DNA of 64,000 nt, taken from NCBI GenBank assembly GCA_964441245.1, contig CAYTVR010000009.1, forward strand, positions 1 through 64,000, written 5' to 3'. The notes beneath the pieces are model-generated. The model worked only from the letters and a program-made list of their open reading frames with translations. It was not told where the DNA came from and made no database searches. This document shows, piece by piece, positions 1-8,872 of the stretch (within the stretch, counting starts at the first letter, position 1; each line of letters begins with the position of its first letter). Source of the DNA: JALZUU01 sp964441245 (lineage in GTDB: Bacteria; Bacteroidota; Bacteroidia; Chitinophagales; Saprospiraceae). The position numbers were made by a program, and so were the translations under genes.

Positions 1-80
1 AAGAAAAAACAATTCTTCACCTTTGTTATAAGTTATTATTCACATGATCCTTAATCAAACAAGCTCAAAATAATCTATAT

Positions 81-1238
81 CTATTCATTCAATGCCCATT
101 CATATTCCATAAAGCTGATTGCTGCTCCTGGGTTTATTTTTGTTTTGGAGTAAATATTTAGGTAACTAATCAAGTCGCCATCCGCAAAATCTTCTTTATA
201 CCATTCAAAAATTTTAGAAAGGACCACTTTATCAGCGCTAATAGAGTTTACTTTGGAATCATTAATGAAAGATTTCGCCTGTTTTTCTAAGTAAGTATTA
301 AGATTCTTCTCCGTCCAGGCATGATTAAGGATTGGAGGACAAGATTTTGCTGCACAGTTAACGGCAAAATGAATCCGAGCATCTTTATAAGTAGGTCGTA
401 ATATTTTATGTTCTATATCATTTAATGAAAGAGACTTTCCATCTAGTTTGATCCATTTCTTATCCCAAGGTTTGCCTCCATCTAATTTAGTAATGCTGCT
501 GGTAGGATAATTATCAACAATTAATTTGACGGTATACGCATTATAAGCATTGATCCAATAGGCCATTTTTTTCTTACGAGACCAATCTTTATCAATCGGT
601 TGAGCTTCTAATTCCGCCAAATAGGCGTCTAATTTAGCTTTATCGGCTTTAAAACCTTTGTAATTTACTTTACCGCTGGCGCTTACGTATTTATTGACTA
701 ATTTCTCCCAAGTGTCATGATTCCATGTTGGTACAACCGGTTTTTCTACTACTTTCGGTGCTTTTACTTTTGCTGCCTCTACCTTTGGTTTTTCCACTTT
801 GGGTGTGGTATTGATCACAGGAGGATCGGGTACTACGACTTTTTCAGGAGTACTTGTTTTTGGCGTTTCTGTAGGTGCAACCTCTTTGGCTTTGGTGGTT
901 TTTACAATTGGTTTTGAAGGTTTTTCTTTGACTTTTGTAGCACGCTCTTTAGCTTTTTTAGCCATTTTTTTTACTTTCGAAAATTCAGCCTTTTTTTTCA
1001 CAGCTATTTCTTTTGCCTTACTGACTGACTTGGCCTCACTTGCTTCTAATTTTGTTTTGGGTACATTTTCATTAGAGGTCAACATAGGCTTTTCCGTTGG
1101 TTCATTCGTGGCCAATGTTTTTATTTCACTGTTTGTGGATGGGGAAGTTTGATTATTTTCGCTACTGCTACTATTGCCGCAGGCGATTAAAGTCAAAAAA
1201 AAGAAGAATAGAATTAGAAGGGCTGATGGATTTTTCAT
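81..1238 (-). CDS. DUF547 domain lipoprotein with Lys/Pro/Val-rich linker
   Basis: The 385-residue product starts with a lipoprotein signal (hydrophobic run of residues 4-19, then Cys20), so it is probably anchored in the envelope. Residues about 45-165 are a low-complexity linker rich in Lys, Ala, Pro, Val and Thr. It looks disordered and could span peptidoglycan or periplasm. Residues about 171-385 match the DUF547 family: a W-I-N-A-Y-N-A-Y segment, a conserved N-C-A-A-K-S-C-P-P stretch near residue 295 and a W-Y-K-E-D-F motif near the end. The family occurs in bacteria and plants and its biochemical role is not established. The gene stands alone, divergent from gldA, with 379 bp between them. 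The ATG at 1238 is chosen because the lipoprotein signal begins there. Domain call is solid; function unknown. Confidence 0.85.
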   Translation of the reverse strand: MKNPSALLILFFFFLTLIACGNSSSSENNQTSPSTNSEIKTLATNEPTEKPMLTSNENVPKTKLEASEAKSVSKAKEIAVKKKAEFSKVKKMAKKAKERATKVKEKPSKPIVKTTKAKEVAPTETPKTSTPEKVVVPDPPVINTTPKVEKPKVEAAKVKAPKVVEKPVVPTWNHDTWEKLVNKYVSASGKVNYKGFKADKAKLDAYLAELEAQPIDKDWSRKKKMAYWINAYNAYTVKLIVDNYPTSSITKLDGGKPWDKKWIKLDGKSLSLNDIEHKILRPTYKDARIHFAVNCAAKSCPPILNHAWTEKNLNTYLEKQAKSFINDSKVNSISADKVVLSKIFEWYKEDFADGDLISYLNIYSKTKINPGAAISFMEYEWALNE

Positions 1239-1617
1239 AATTGATTTATTTTGAGGCGATCAGATGGTGAAACTGAATAATTTGAATATTGAATGAATAA
1301 TTTGATTTTTTAAACCCTTAAAACGCCTTTTGGTTTTTCAGAAGTTGCCTTTCTGTACCTCTGCCGACATTTTTAACAAAACCTTAATGCTTACCAGTTT
1401 TTGTGTAAACAAAGCTATTTAACGGATGAGCGGAAGTTTTGATTTAGTAAAACTAAAAATTGATTCTTGATGTTTGATGACAATTGGCAATTTCCTTGAT
1501 GATTTTTGAAGAAGACTTGAAATTTAGTAGCTTTACAAGCGTTTTATAGAAGACTATTTTACTTAAACGATTGTACTACCTTATAAAGTATCAACAATAG
1601 AATTGAAGAAATAAAAC
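1239..1617. other. Divergent intergenic region, DUF547 gene / gldA
   Basis: No open frame in this stretch resembles a protein. It holds the start region of the DUF547 gene on the minus strand and one convincing plus-strand promoter for gldA near 1505-1535. I found no good minus-strand promoter for the DUF547 gene; a CAAAGCTA at about 1411 fits the -7 consensus on the minus strand but lacks a partner -33 box. Confidence 0.5.
1505..1535 (+). promoter_or_regulatory. Bacteroidota-type promoter upstream of gldA
   Basis: TTTG at 1505-1508, a 19-bp spacer, then TAGCTTTA at 1528-1535, which fits the Bacteroidota consensus TTTG-N19-TAnnTTTG except for the last base. Transcription would start near 1542, giving a leader of about 75 nt before the gldA ATG at 1618. 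Confidence 0.55.
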
Positions 1618-2529
1618 ATGTCTGTAAAAGTAACAAATTTAACCAAGATGTTTGGCGCCCAAAAAGCAGTGGATGCCATTAGCTTTGAAGCTAAAAAGGG
1701 AGAGGTCTTGGGATTTTTAGGTCCGAATGGTGCGGGGAAAACAACCACGATGAAAATCATGACTTGCTTTATTCCCCAAACGGAAGGAACGGCAGAAGTC
1801 TGTGGTTTCAATACCGCCAATGACCCAATGGAAGTTCGTAAACGTATAGGTTACTTACCGGAGCATAACCCTTTGTATAAAGATATGTATGTGAAAGAAT
1901 ACCTTGGTTTTGTAGCAGGTTTGCACAAATTGAACAACAAAAAAGAACGAGTCAATGAGATGATTGAAAGGACTGGATTGACTCGCGAACGAAATAAACA
2001 TATTGGCGCTTTATCTAAAGGATACCGACAAAGAGTAGGCCTAGCTCAAGCGATGTTGCACGATCCGGAAGTATTGATTTTGGATGAACCGACCTCTGGA
2101 TTAGATCCCAATCAGTTAGTAGAAATTAGACAGTTGATCAAATCTTTGGGCAAAGAAAAAACGGTTATTTTTTCAACTCATATCATGCAAGAGGTACAAG
2201 CGATTTGTGATCATGTGTTGATCATCAATAAAGGGAAAGTGGTCGCCAACGATTCTATTGATGCTTTACAACAAACGATGAAAGCCGAGAGTAGTGTGAC
2301 GATTGAAGTTTTGGAGAAAACCAATAAACAACTTTTAGCTAAAATAAAAGGTGTTAAGAAAGTAGAAGCGCTTTCTAATCATCAATGGCAATTGACAACA
2401 GATAGAGGAGAGGATATTCGAGCGAATATTTTTCGTTTCGCCGTAGCGAATCAATTGACGCTTTTAGGGATGCAAAAAAATGTAGATAGTGTCGAAAATG
2501 TATTCCAATATTTGACCAAGGAAAATTAA
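1618..2529 (+). CDS. gldA: Gliding-motility ABC transporter ATP-binding protein GldA
   Basis: A 303-residue ABC ATPase that would power an ABC-2 type transporter with the permease GldF and the GldG subunit encoded downstream. Visible motifs: Walker A G-P-N-G-A-G-K-T-T (residues 35-43), signature L-S-K-G-Y-R-Q (132-138), Walker B L-I-L-D-E-P (153-158) and H-loop His188. The signature has LSKGY instead of LSGGQ, typical of this exporter subfamily. GldA, GldF and GldG are known to be needed for gliding in Flavobacterium johnsoniae, though many non-gliding relatives also carry them. Here gldA is separated from gldF by two other genes, all on the same strand with short gaps. The subfamily is clear; the gliding role is inferred from the neighbours. 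Confidence 0.88.
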   Translation: MSVKVTNLTKMFGAQKAVDAISFEAKKGEVLGFLGPNGAGKTTTMKIMTCFIPQTEGTAEVCGFNTANDPMEVRKRIGYLPEHNPLYKDMYVKEYLGFVAGLHKLNNKKERVNEMIERTGLTRERNKHIGALSKGYRQRVGLAQAMLHDPEVLILDEPTSGLDPNQLVEIRQLIKSLGKEKTVIFSTHIMQEVQAICDHVLIINKGKVVANDSIDALQQTMKAESSVTIEVLEKTNKQLLAKIKGVKKVEALSNHQWQLTTDRGEDIRANIFRFAVANQLTLLGMQKNVDSVENVFQYLTKEN

Positions 2530-2546
2530 TTTTTAATAGAAATAAC

Positions 2547-3218
2547 ATGCTGAAGTATTTATTATGGATTGGTTTTGTGTTTTGGGTGACGGTTATTCCT
2601 GCTCAAGAAATGTCGAATACTTTGACTAAAAATTTTAAATTCGAAGATGGTGTCTATTTAAGTTTTGAAGACTTTCAGCAGAATCGACCTAGCTATCTTT
2701 GGGAGGATTTGCATACCAATCTTTTTGTTAATCCACAAACTTTTATCGGGCAAGTTTTTTCTTTAGATAAAAAAAATAAAAATGATTTCGCGCCTCTTTT
2801 GGTCGATAGTCTTTGGGGCTTTACCATTGGTGGAATTCCATATATGCGTTTTCCGGAAGGCACTCTAAATAAAAGTGTACCTGTTTTTGTAGGGCTGCGT
2901 GTACGAGGAAAAATATGCTACCTTGCGTATGAAGAAGAAGTTGAAAAAAAAGTATTGATCTCTGCCTATAATCCTTTGACAAATGTGCCTTTTAGACAGG
3001 CCACACTGGATCGTTATCAAAAAGTAAAACGAGAATGGATGCTCGACTTTAAAACGGGTGAACGGATTGAATTTAATAGTGAAAATTTTAGAAATTGGAT
3101 ACAAGATGATCCGAAGTTTTTAGCAACAATAGATGCTTTGACTGAAGAAGAATTGAAAGAAAAGTTATTTAAATGTTTGTTGATCTATGTAGATCGAAAT
3201 GAGGTGAAGACCAAATAA
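2547..3218 (+). CDS. Hypothetical secreted protein in the gld locus
   Basis: A 223-residue product that I do not recognise. It begins with a cleavable signal peptide (residues 1-20, ending V-I-P-A-Q), so it is probably periplasmic or on the outer membrane. The mature part has alternating hydrophobic and aromatic stretches and a charged C-terminus, with no catalytic motif that I can see. It starts 17 bp after gldA and is followed 30 bp later by a GNAT gene, so it is probably co-transcribed with both. Its position between gldA and gldF is the only hint of a role. Confidence 0.75.
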   Translation: MLKYLLWIGFVFWVTVIPAQEMSNTLTKNFKFEDGVYLSFEDFQQNRPSYLWEDLHTNLFVNPQTFIGQVFSLDKKNKNDFAPLLVDSLWGFTIGGIPYMRFPEGTLNKSVPVFVGLRVRGKICYLAYEEEVEKKVLISAYNPLTNVPFRQATLDRYQKVKREWMLDFKTGERIEFNSENFRNWIQDDPKFLATIDALTEEELKEKLFKCLLIYVDRNEVKTK

Positions 3219-3248
3219 ATTTGGTCAGCCATTTAAAGTAGGAAACCA

Positions 3249-3806
3249 ATGGAATTGAAAACAGAAAGGTTAAGGTTGAGGCCCGTGTTGAAAAGTGATT
3301 TAGAAGCAATGCACGATCTTCATTCGATTCCTGAAGTGGATGAATATAATACACTTGGTATCCCAAAAGATATGGATCAAAGTCAATCGATCTTAGATCC
3401 TTTGTTGAAGGCATGGGAGCAAGAAGAAATTGAAAAGTATACTTTTGTAATTGAATTGTTGGAAAATGATGCTTTTGTCGGAATGGCCGCTTTAAATTTG
3501 CGGATTGGAAAATACAATTCTGGTGAAATATGGTATAAACTAAATCCTGTTTTTTGGCATAAAGGTTATGCGACTGAAGCGGCGAAATCCATGTTGGATT
3601 TTGGATTTAAGCATTTGAAGTTGCATCGAATAGAGGCGGGTTGTGCAATAGAAAATATAGGTTCGGTGAAGGTATTAGAAAAGATAGGTATGAAGCGAGA
3701 AGGGCAGAAAAGAAAAACCTTGCCCCTCAAAAAAGGATGGTCCGATAATTATGAATATGGCATTTTAGAAGAAGAATATGAAGTTGGAAAGATTGATTTT
3801 TTATGA
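3249..3806 (+). CDS. GNAT-family N-acetyltransferase, RimJ/RimL type
   Basis: A 185-residue cytoplasmic acetyltransferase. The opening T-E-R-L-R-L-R-P is characteristic of the RimJ/RimL group. The acetyl-CoA binding loop is seen as H-K-G-Y-A-T-E-A (residues 104-111), followed by the typical E-N-I-G-S-V-K-V-L-E-K-I-G-M segment (135-148). Family members acetylate protein N-termini or small amines; the substrate here cannot be told. It lies inside the gldA-gldF string, 34 bp before gldF, which suggests co-transcription but not necessarily a shared function. Confidence 0.88.
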   Translation: MELKTERLRLRPVLKSDLEAMHDLHSIPEVDEYNTLGIPKDMDQSQSILDPLLKAWEQEEIEKYTFVIELLENDAFVGMAALNLRIGKYNSGEIWYKLNPVFWHKGYATEAAKSMLDFGFKHLKLHRIEAGCAIENIGSVKVLEKIGMKREGQKRKTLPLKKGWSDNYEYGILEEEYEVGKIDFL

Positions 3807-3840
3807 GAAAATAAGCACTTAGTAAATTGATAAGAATAAA

Positions 3841-4572
3841 ATGGTTTCAATATTTTTTAAAGAAATAAACGCTTTTTTTAGCTCACTGATTGGTTACATT
3901 GTTATTGGGGTATTTTTAATCTTGATAGGTTTGGTGATGTGGGTGTTTCCTGATTCAAGCATCTTGGATTATAATTATGCAACGCTCGATCAGCTTTTTT
4001 CAATTGCTCCAATGATTTTTATGTTTTTGATTCCTGCGGTGTCCATGCGATCCTTTGCAGAGGAAAATCAAACGGGAACAATTGAGCTTTTAGTCACCCG
4101 TCCTTTACATGATTTAGAAATCGTTTTAGGAAAATATTTTGCAGCCTTGGTACTCGTTATTTTTGCTTTGATTCCAACTGGATTATATTACTATAGCGTT
4201 TATCAATTAGGCTCACCTGTTGGGAATTTAGATACGGGTGCAATCATGGGATCTTATTTAGGTCTCGTTTTTTTAGCCGCAGCATTTGTCGCGATTGGCA
4301 TGTTTGCATCTGCCATTACAAAAAGCCAAATTAGTGCATTTATTTTAGCCCTTTTTCTTTGTTTTTTATTTTATTGGGGCTTTGATTACTTTAGTCGTTT
4401 GCCTATATTTTTAGGGAAAGTGGATGACATTGTACAAATGATTGGGATTGATTATCATTACAAATCGATTAGTCGAGGAGTAGTGGAAAGTAGAGATATC
4501 GTTTATTTTTTCTCAGTAATAGGATTTTTTATTGCGTTAACGATGACGGTTTTAGGTCGGAGAAAATGGTGA
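3841..4572 (+). CDS. gldF: Gliding-motility ABC transporter permease GldF
   Basis: A 243-residue ABC-2 type integral membrane protein with about six hydrophobic segments. The family-typical soluble stretch M-R-S-F-A-E-E-N-Q-T-G-T-I-E-L-L-V-T-R-P lies near residues 70-90. It would form the membrane channel energised by GldA and works with GldG, encoded 73 bp downstream. The first ATG is used, directly in front of the amphipathic N-terminal segment. Confidence 0.88.
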   Translation: MVSIFFKEINAFFSSLIGYIVIGVFLILIGLVMWVFPDSSILDYNYATLDQLFSIAPMIFMFLIPAVSMRSFAEENQTGTIELLVTRPLHDLEIVLGKYFAALVLVIFALIPTGLYYYSVYQLGSPVGNLDTGAIMGSYLGLVFLAAAFVAIGMFASAITKSQISAFILALFLCFLFYWGFDYFSRLPIFLGKVDDIVQMIGIDYHYKSISRGVVESRDIVYFFSVIGFFIALTMTVLGRRKW

Positions 4573-4645
4573 TTTAGCGGCTTTAATATTTAGAAAATAA
4601 AAACATGGTTTTATTCAAAAACCAAAACTGATAGTTCCTTTTTAA

Positions 4646-6349
4646 ATGAAGAATAATAAAAAACAATCGATTTTTCAGTTGTTGATTTTTGTAGGTTTAT
4701 TATTGGTGATCAATGTTTTGGCCAATCAATTTTATACAAAAATTGACTTGACTGAAGACAAAAGATTCACCTTGACTCAACCAACAAAAGATTTACTTCG
4801 ATCAGTAGATGAAGTCGTGTATGTAAAAGTCTTGTTGGATGGTGATTTTCCTGCTGGATTCAAACGTTTGCAAAGAGCAACAATAGAAATGTTAGATGAT
4901 TTTAGATCTGAAACAGGTAACCTTCAATACCTTGTTGAAAACCCAATAGCTGGAAGTATTGAAGAGAACAATGCAGTAAAAGAAGAGTTAAGGAAGGATG
5001 GTATTACGCCGACTATGGTTCGATTTAAAGATGGCAATGAAACGACACAACAATCGATTTATCCTTGGGCCGTTATTTATTATCGAGGAAGAGAAATGGC
5101 GATCAATTTGTTGGAAAAACAACGTGGTATGTCGGCGCTTGAAGCAGAAGTAACCCTCAATAATTCCATTAGTCTTTTAGAATATAAATTAGCGAATGCT
5201 ATTTCAAAATTAGGAACACAGCAAAAACGATCGATCGCATTTACGGAAGGACATGGTGAATTAAGTGCCAAACAAACCATCTCCTTAGAACAAGATCTGA
5301 TTCCTTTTTATAAAACTGGTCGAATCAATTTGGATTCTTTTGTTCGAATTGCGCCTACAGTAGAAGTTTTAATTGTAGCCAAACCACGTACTGCATTTTC
5401 TGAAAAAGATAAGTTTAAAATTGATCAATACATCATGAACGGAGGTAAAGTGTTATGGATGATCGATCGCTTAAGCGCACAGCTAGACAGTATGCAACGT
5501 GGACCCTTTTTTATGCCCTTTGATTATCCCATCAATTTGGAAGATCAATTGTTTAGGTATGGTGTGAAAATTGAACCAAATTTGGTACTCGATTTGGAAT
5601 GTTCTAAAATTCCTCAAGTCGTCGGACAGCAGGGAGGAAGACCTCAAATAGATTTGTTCAAATGGTATTATCATCCTACTGTAGCTCCAACATCTGATCA
5701 TCCAATAGTCAAAAGCCTCGATCGAGTTAATTTATTTTTTCCTAGTTCTATTGACACGACCGTTCGTACCAAAACCAATATTGCTAAAACGGTTTTGCTG
5801 CAAAGCTCTAGATATACTCGGACTCAATTTGCGCCAGTTCGATTGAATTTTGAAATATTACGATACGAACCGCAACCAGATAAATTCAACAAACCATCTG
5901 AACCGATGGCAGTCTTATTAGAAGGGGTATTTCCTTCTTTATATGAAAATAGAGTGCCTAGTGAAACTTTGGCGATGATGAAAGAACTCAAGCAAGAATA
6001 TTTAGCTCGAAGTAAAGAGACTCGAATGATTGTTGTTTCGGATGGAGATGTTGGGAAAAATTTGCAAATTTCTAATTCAGATGAGTTTCATCCTTTGGGG
6101 TATAATCAATACGAGAAAAAAATCTATGACAACAAGCAATTTTTGCTGAATGCAATTGAATATTTGCTAGATGGAAAAGGAGTCATAGAGGCAAGAGGCA
6201 AAGATGTGAAATTGCGATTGTTAGACGCTGTTCAGGCGAAAGCCGAAAAGACAAAATGGAGAACCATTAATATCTTTTTACCTTTAGTGATGTTATTGTT
6301 ATTTGGTTTGGTTTTTAATTTTTTTAGAAGAAGGAAATTTGCAGGATAA
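4646..6349 (+). CDS. gldG: Gliding-motility ABC transporter substrate-binding-like protein GldG
   Basis: A 567-residue protein with one transmembrane segment near each end (about 9-26 and 540-558) around a large extracytoplasmic domain. This is the architecture of GldG and related ABC-2 auxiliary proteins. The N-terminal motif D-L-T-E-D-K-R-F-T-L-T, just after the first membrane segment, is the hallmark of the family. It follows gldF directly and is followed by a DUF4340-type gene, the usual ABC-2 accessory set. The role is assembling or working with the GldA/GldF transporter; the transported substrate is unknown even in model organisms. Confidence 0.88.
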   Translation: MKNNKKQSIFQLLIFVGLLLVINVLANQFYTKIDLTEDKRFTLTQPTKDLLRSVDEVVYVKVLLDGDFPAGFKRLQRATIEMLDDFRSETGNLQYLVENPIAGSIEENNAVKEELRKDGITPTMVRFKDGNETTQQSIYPWAVIYYRGREMAINLLEKQRGMSALEAEVTLNNSISLLEYKLANAISKLGTQQKRSIAFTEGHGELSAKQTISLEQDLIPFYKTGRINLDSFVRIAPTVEVLIVAKPRTAFSEKDKFKIDQYIMNGGKVLWMIDRLSAQLDSMQRGPFFMPFDYPINLEDQLFRYGVKIEPNLVLDLECSKIPQVVGQQGGRPQIDLFKWYYHPTVAPTSDHPIVKSLDRVNLFFPSSIDTTVRTKTNIAKTVLLQSSRYTRTQFAPVRLNFEILRYEPQPDKFNKPSEPMAVLLEGVFPSLYENRVPSETLAMMKELKQEYLARSKETRMIVVSDGDVGKNLQISNSDEFHPLGYNQYEKKIYDNKQFLLNAIEYLLDGKGVIEARGKDVKLRLLDAVQAKAEKTKWRTINIFLPLVMLLLFGLVFNFFRRRKFAG

Positions 6350-6439
6350 ACTTTGAAATTGTATTGTTGGGTCGTTTAGTTTTTTTCTAGATTCAATCAA
6401 TCGAACATCAAGCACTAACCAATAGCTAAAAAAATAAAT

Positions 6440-7462
6440 ATGAAAAGAACGTTGATTTTATTAGGATTGCTTTTGTTACTTGGAGGAGGTACCTATTGGT
6501 ATTTGAATAACCAACCCCAAAAGGCAAGTTATTCTATAGAAGATTATAGAATTTATTTTGAAGATTCAGATCGAATTCATAAAATATTTATTGCTGATCG
6601 GAAAGGAGGAACACGTCTTTTTACCAGAGAAGGAGATCATTGGTTGTATAAGGGAAACAAAACAGAAACCCATAAAGTTAATATTTTATTAGAAACTATT
6701 CGTCGACAACGGACTAAATATATTCCTCCCAATGCAACCATTCCTGGAGTCGTCAAAGAGATTGCTTCTCAAGGATTGAAAGTAGAACTGTATGATGAAA
6801 ATGATGAACAATTAATTGCTTATTATGTAGGTGGAGTGACCCAAGATGAACGAGGAACCTTTATGATTTTAGAGGGATCTGAGCAACCATTGGTCATGCA
6901 CATTCCATCTTGGGACGGAAACCTTGCAGGACGATATTGGAGCAATGAAGAAACATGGTTAGATCGCACTGTTTTTTCTTACGAAAAAGAAGATATTCAA
7001 TCTATTGCTGTCGAGTATCCTCGACAAAAAAGTAAATCTTTTATATTGAATCGAAAAGAGGCAGGTGATTTTGAAGTTCGACCTTTTTATGAAGTAACGC
7101 CTGTGATTACGCAACCCTTGATTCCAAATAGAACGGATGATTACTTGGACCATTTTCAAAAATTGATGGCCGAAGCTTATCGAAATGACTCCCCAAAAAG
7201 AGATTCTATTGTTCGTTTGATACCTTTTAGTGTAGTGACGGTGACAGATAAAAATGGAGAGAAAGTTACCGCAAGATTTCATCCTCAAAAAGTAATAGAG
7301 GGTGTGCCTGATAATGAAAATTACAGGAAAGGTGCCAAGATCGCTAATAAAGATGGATACATAGAACGGTATTATGCGAATAAAAATGATGAAGACTTTT
7401 TATTGGTTCAGCACTTTGTTTTTGGTAAAATATTTTGGGCCTATGAATCGTTTTTTCGCTAA
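6440..7462 (+). CDS. DUF4340-like envelope protein next to gldG
   Basis: A 340-residue protein with a single N-terminal membrane anchor (residues 4-22) and a large extracytoplasmic part. The early segment on residue-level comparison with energy (I-H-K-I-F-I-A-D-R-K-G-G...W-L-Y) resembles the DUF4340 family, which commonly sits beside GldG-type ABC-2 auxiliary genes. It starts 90 bp after gldG and is probably in the same transcription unit. No catalytic residues are evident. The family call is moderate because the domain is poorly conserved. Confidence 0.65.
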   Translation: MKRTLILLGLLLLLGGGTYWYLNNQPQKASYSIEDYRIYFEDSDRIHKIFIADRKGGTRLFTREGDHWLYKGNKTETHKVNILLETIRRQRTKYIPPNATIPGVVKEIASQGLKVELYDENDEQLIAYYVGGVTQDERGTFMILEGSEQPLVMHIPSWDGNLAGRYWSNEETWLDRTVFSYEKEDIQSIAVEYPRQKSKSFILNRKEAGDFEVRPFYEVTPVITQPLIPNRTDDYLDHFQKLMAEAYRNDSPKRDSIVRLIPFSVVTVTDKNGEKVTARFHPQKVIEGVPDNENYRKGAKIANKDGYIERYYANKNDEDFLLVQHFVFGKIFWAYESFFR

Positions 7463-7544
7463 GTGATACTTAAAGAGTGATATCTCTTTTTTAAAATTGA
7501 TTGGCAAAACAAATTCCTTTTAGTGTTGCACAAAGACTATTTTT

Positions 7545-8807
7545 ATGAAAATCAAAAATCTACTTTTTGGAGGAATGATGATCTTTCTAGGAACACTTTT
7601 ACTGAGCAATGCAAGTGAGCCAGAGTGGGGGTTTTTCGGTCATCGACGAATCAATAGAATGGCGGTTTTTACTTTACCTTCTGAAATGATGCCACTCTTT
7701 AAAAAGGAGATTGAATATCTAACCGACCACGCCGTTGATCCTGATAAACGGCGATACGCGACCAAGCATGAAGCGGTTAGACACTATATTGATATTGACC
7801 ATTGGGGAGAATTTCCTTTCAACGAAGTGCCTAGAAATTGGACGGATGTTTTGATGAAATATACAGATGTTTTTGTCATCAATAGTAGGGGAGACACGAT
7901 TCAAATGTTAGGAAATGAGATCATGGAATTTGGAGAGGAAGATTTAATTTTAAAAGGAGAAAAATTATTAAAAGGTGCAAAAATAGATCAATTGATTTTG
8001 GATAGACAAGCTTATCGATCTTTTTTTAGTCAACACATTTTGCCTCAATATTATGAAGATAATTGGATCGTAGATTGTGATTCTTTATCCTCACTGTTTG
8101 CCGATCAAGGAATTAAAATCAATTGCCAAAATGCATTCGCGAAAGATCAGTTTTCTGGTTTTGGTATCTTGCCTTATCATTTGTTAAAGATGCAAAACAA
8201 ATTGACGAAAGCATTTCAAGATAAGGATGCCAATCAGATATTGAGAATATCAGCCGAGTTCGGTCATTACCTTGGAGATGCACATGTACCATTGCATACG
8301 ACGGAGAATTATAATGGCCAAATGACTGATCAAGTCGGGATTCATGCTTTTTGGGAAAGCCGAGTTCCAGAATTATTTGCAGACAAAAATTACGATTATT
8401 TTGTTGGAAAAGCAGCGTATATTTCAGATCCAAAAGAATATTTTTGGGAGATCGTTTTAAAGAGTCACTCTTACCTCGATAGCGTTTTGTTGATCGAAAA
8501 AGATTTGAGCAAAACTTTTCCTGCTGACAAACAATACTGTTATGATAGTCGCTTAGAAAGAACCGTCTTGACGCAATGTAAGGATTATGCAGCGGAGTAT
8601 AGTCGTCGTATGGAAGGAATGGTCGAGTCCAGAATGCAAGCTTCTATATTGTCGATTGGCAGTGTATGGTATACAGCTTGGGTTGATGCAGGGCAGCCAG
8701 ATTTACGGAAGTTGGAAGAACGAGAAATGACTGCGGCAGAACGCAAAGCTTTGGACGAAGAAGAAGCCTTGTTTAGAGCCGGAGATATTAAAGGGAGAGA
8801 GCATTAA
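7545..8807 (+). CDS. S1/P1 nuclease / zinc-dependent phospholipase C family protein
   Basis: A 420-residue exported protein (hydrophobic signal in residues 1-23). It carries the ligands of the trinuclear zinc site of the S1/P1 nuclease and phospholipase C fold: W28 near the mature N-terminus, H33, a H-Y-I-D-I-D-H cluster (residues 80-86), E-F-G-H-Y-L-G-D-A-H-V-P-L-H (238-251) and G-I-H-A-F-W-E (265-271). Members cleave single-stranded nucleic acid or phospholipid head groups; which applies here cannot be decided from motifs. It is longer than fungal P1 nuclease (about 270 residues in the mature form), with inserts between the motifs. It follows the gld string by 82 bp and is probably a separate function. 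Confidence 0.8.
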   Translation: MKIKNLLFGGMMIFLGTLLLSNASEPEWGFFGHRRINRMAVFTLPSEMMPLFKKEIEYLTDHAVDPDKRRYATKHEAVRHYIDIDHWGEFPFNEVPRNWTDVLMKYTDVFVINSRGDTIQMLGNEIMEFGEEDLILKGEKLLKGAKIDQLILDRQAYRSFFSQHILPQYYEDNWIVDCDSLSSLFADQGIKINCQNAFAKDQFSGFGILPYHLLKMQNKLTKAFQDKDANQILRISAEFGHYLGDAHVPLHTTENYNGQMTDQVGIHAFWESRVPELFADKNYDYFVGKAAYISDPKEYFWEIVLKSHSYLDSVLLIEKDLSKTFPADKQYCYDSRLERTVLTQCKDYAAEYSRRMEGMVESRMQASILSIGSVWYTAWVDAGQPDLRKLEEREMTAAERKALDEEEALFRAGDIKGREH

Positions 8808-8860
8808 ATATTTTTTGAAAAACCTTGCTTCAACATCCTGCTGAGATAATAGCTTTTCCT

Positions 8861-8868
8861 TACATTTG
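8861..8868 (+). promoter_or_regulatory. -7 box immediately upstream of the DUF368 start (leaderless transcript)
   Basis: TACATTTG at 8861-8868 matches TAnnTTTG exactly and ends four bases before the ATG at 8873. With the usual spacing, transcription would begin at or within a few bases of the start codon. The -33 partner is weak (CTG at 8838-8840, 20 bp upstream). Confidence 0.45.
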
Positions 8869-8872
8869 CGCC

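Noticed and set aside
799..1152. 117-codon frame opposite the DUF547 gene linker
   Set aside because: It results from the low-complexity Lys/Val/Pro linker on the other strand and has no sensible protein pattern.
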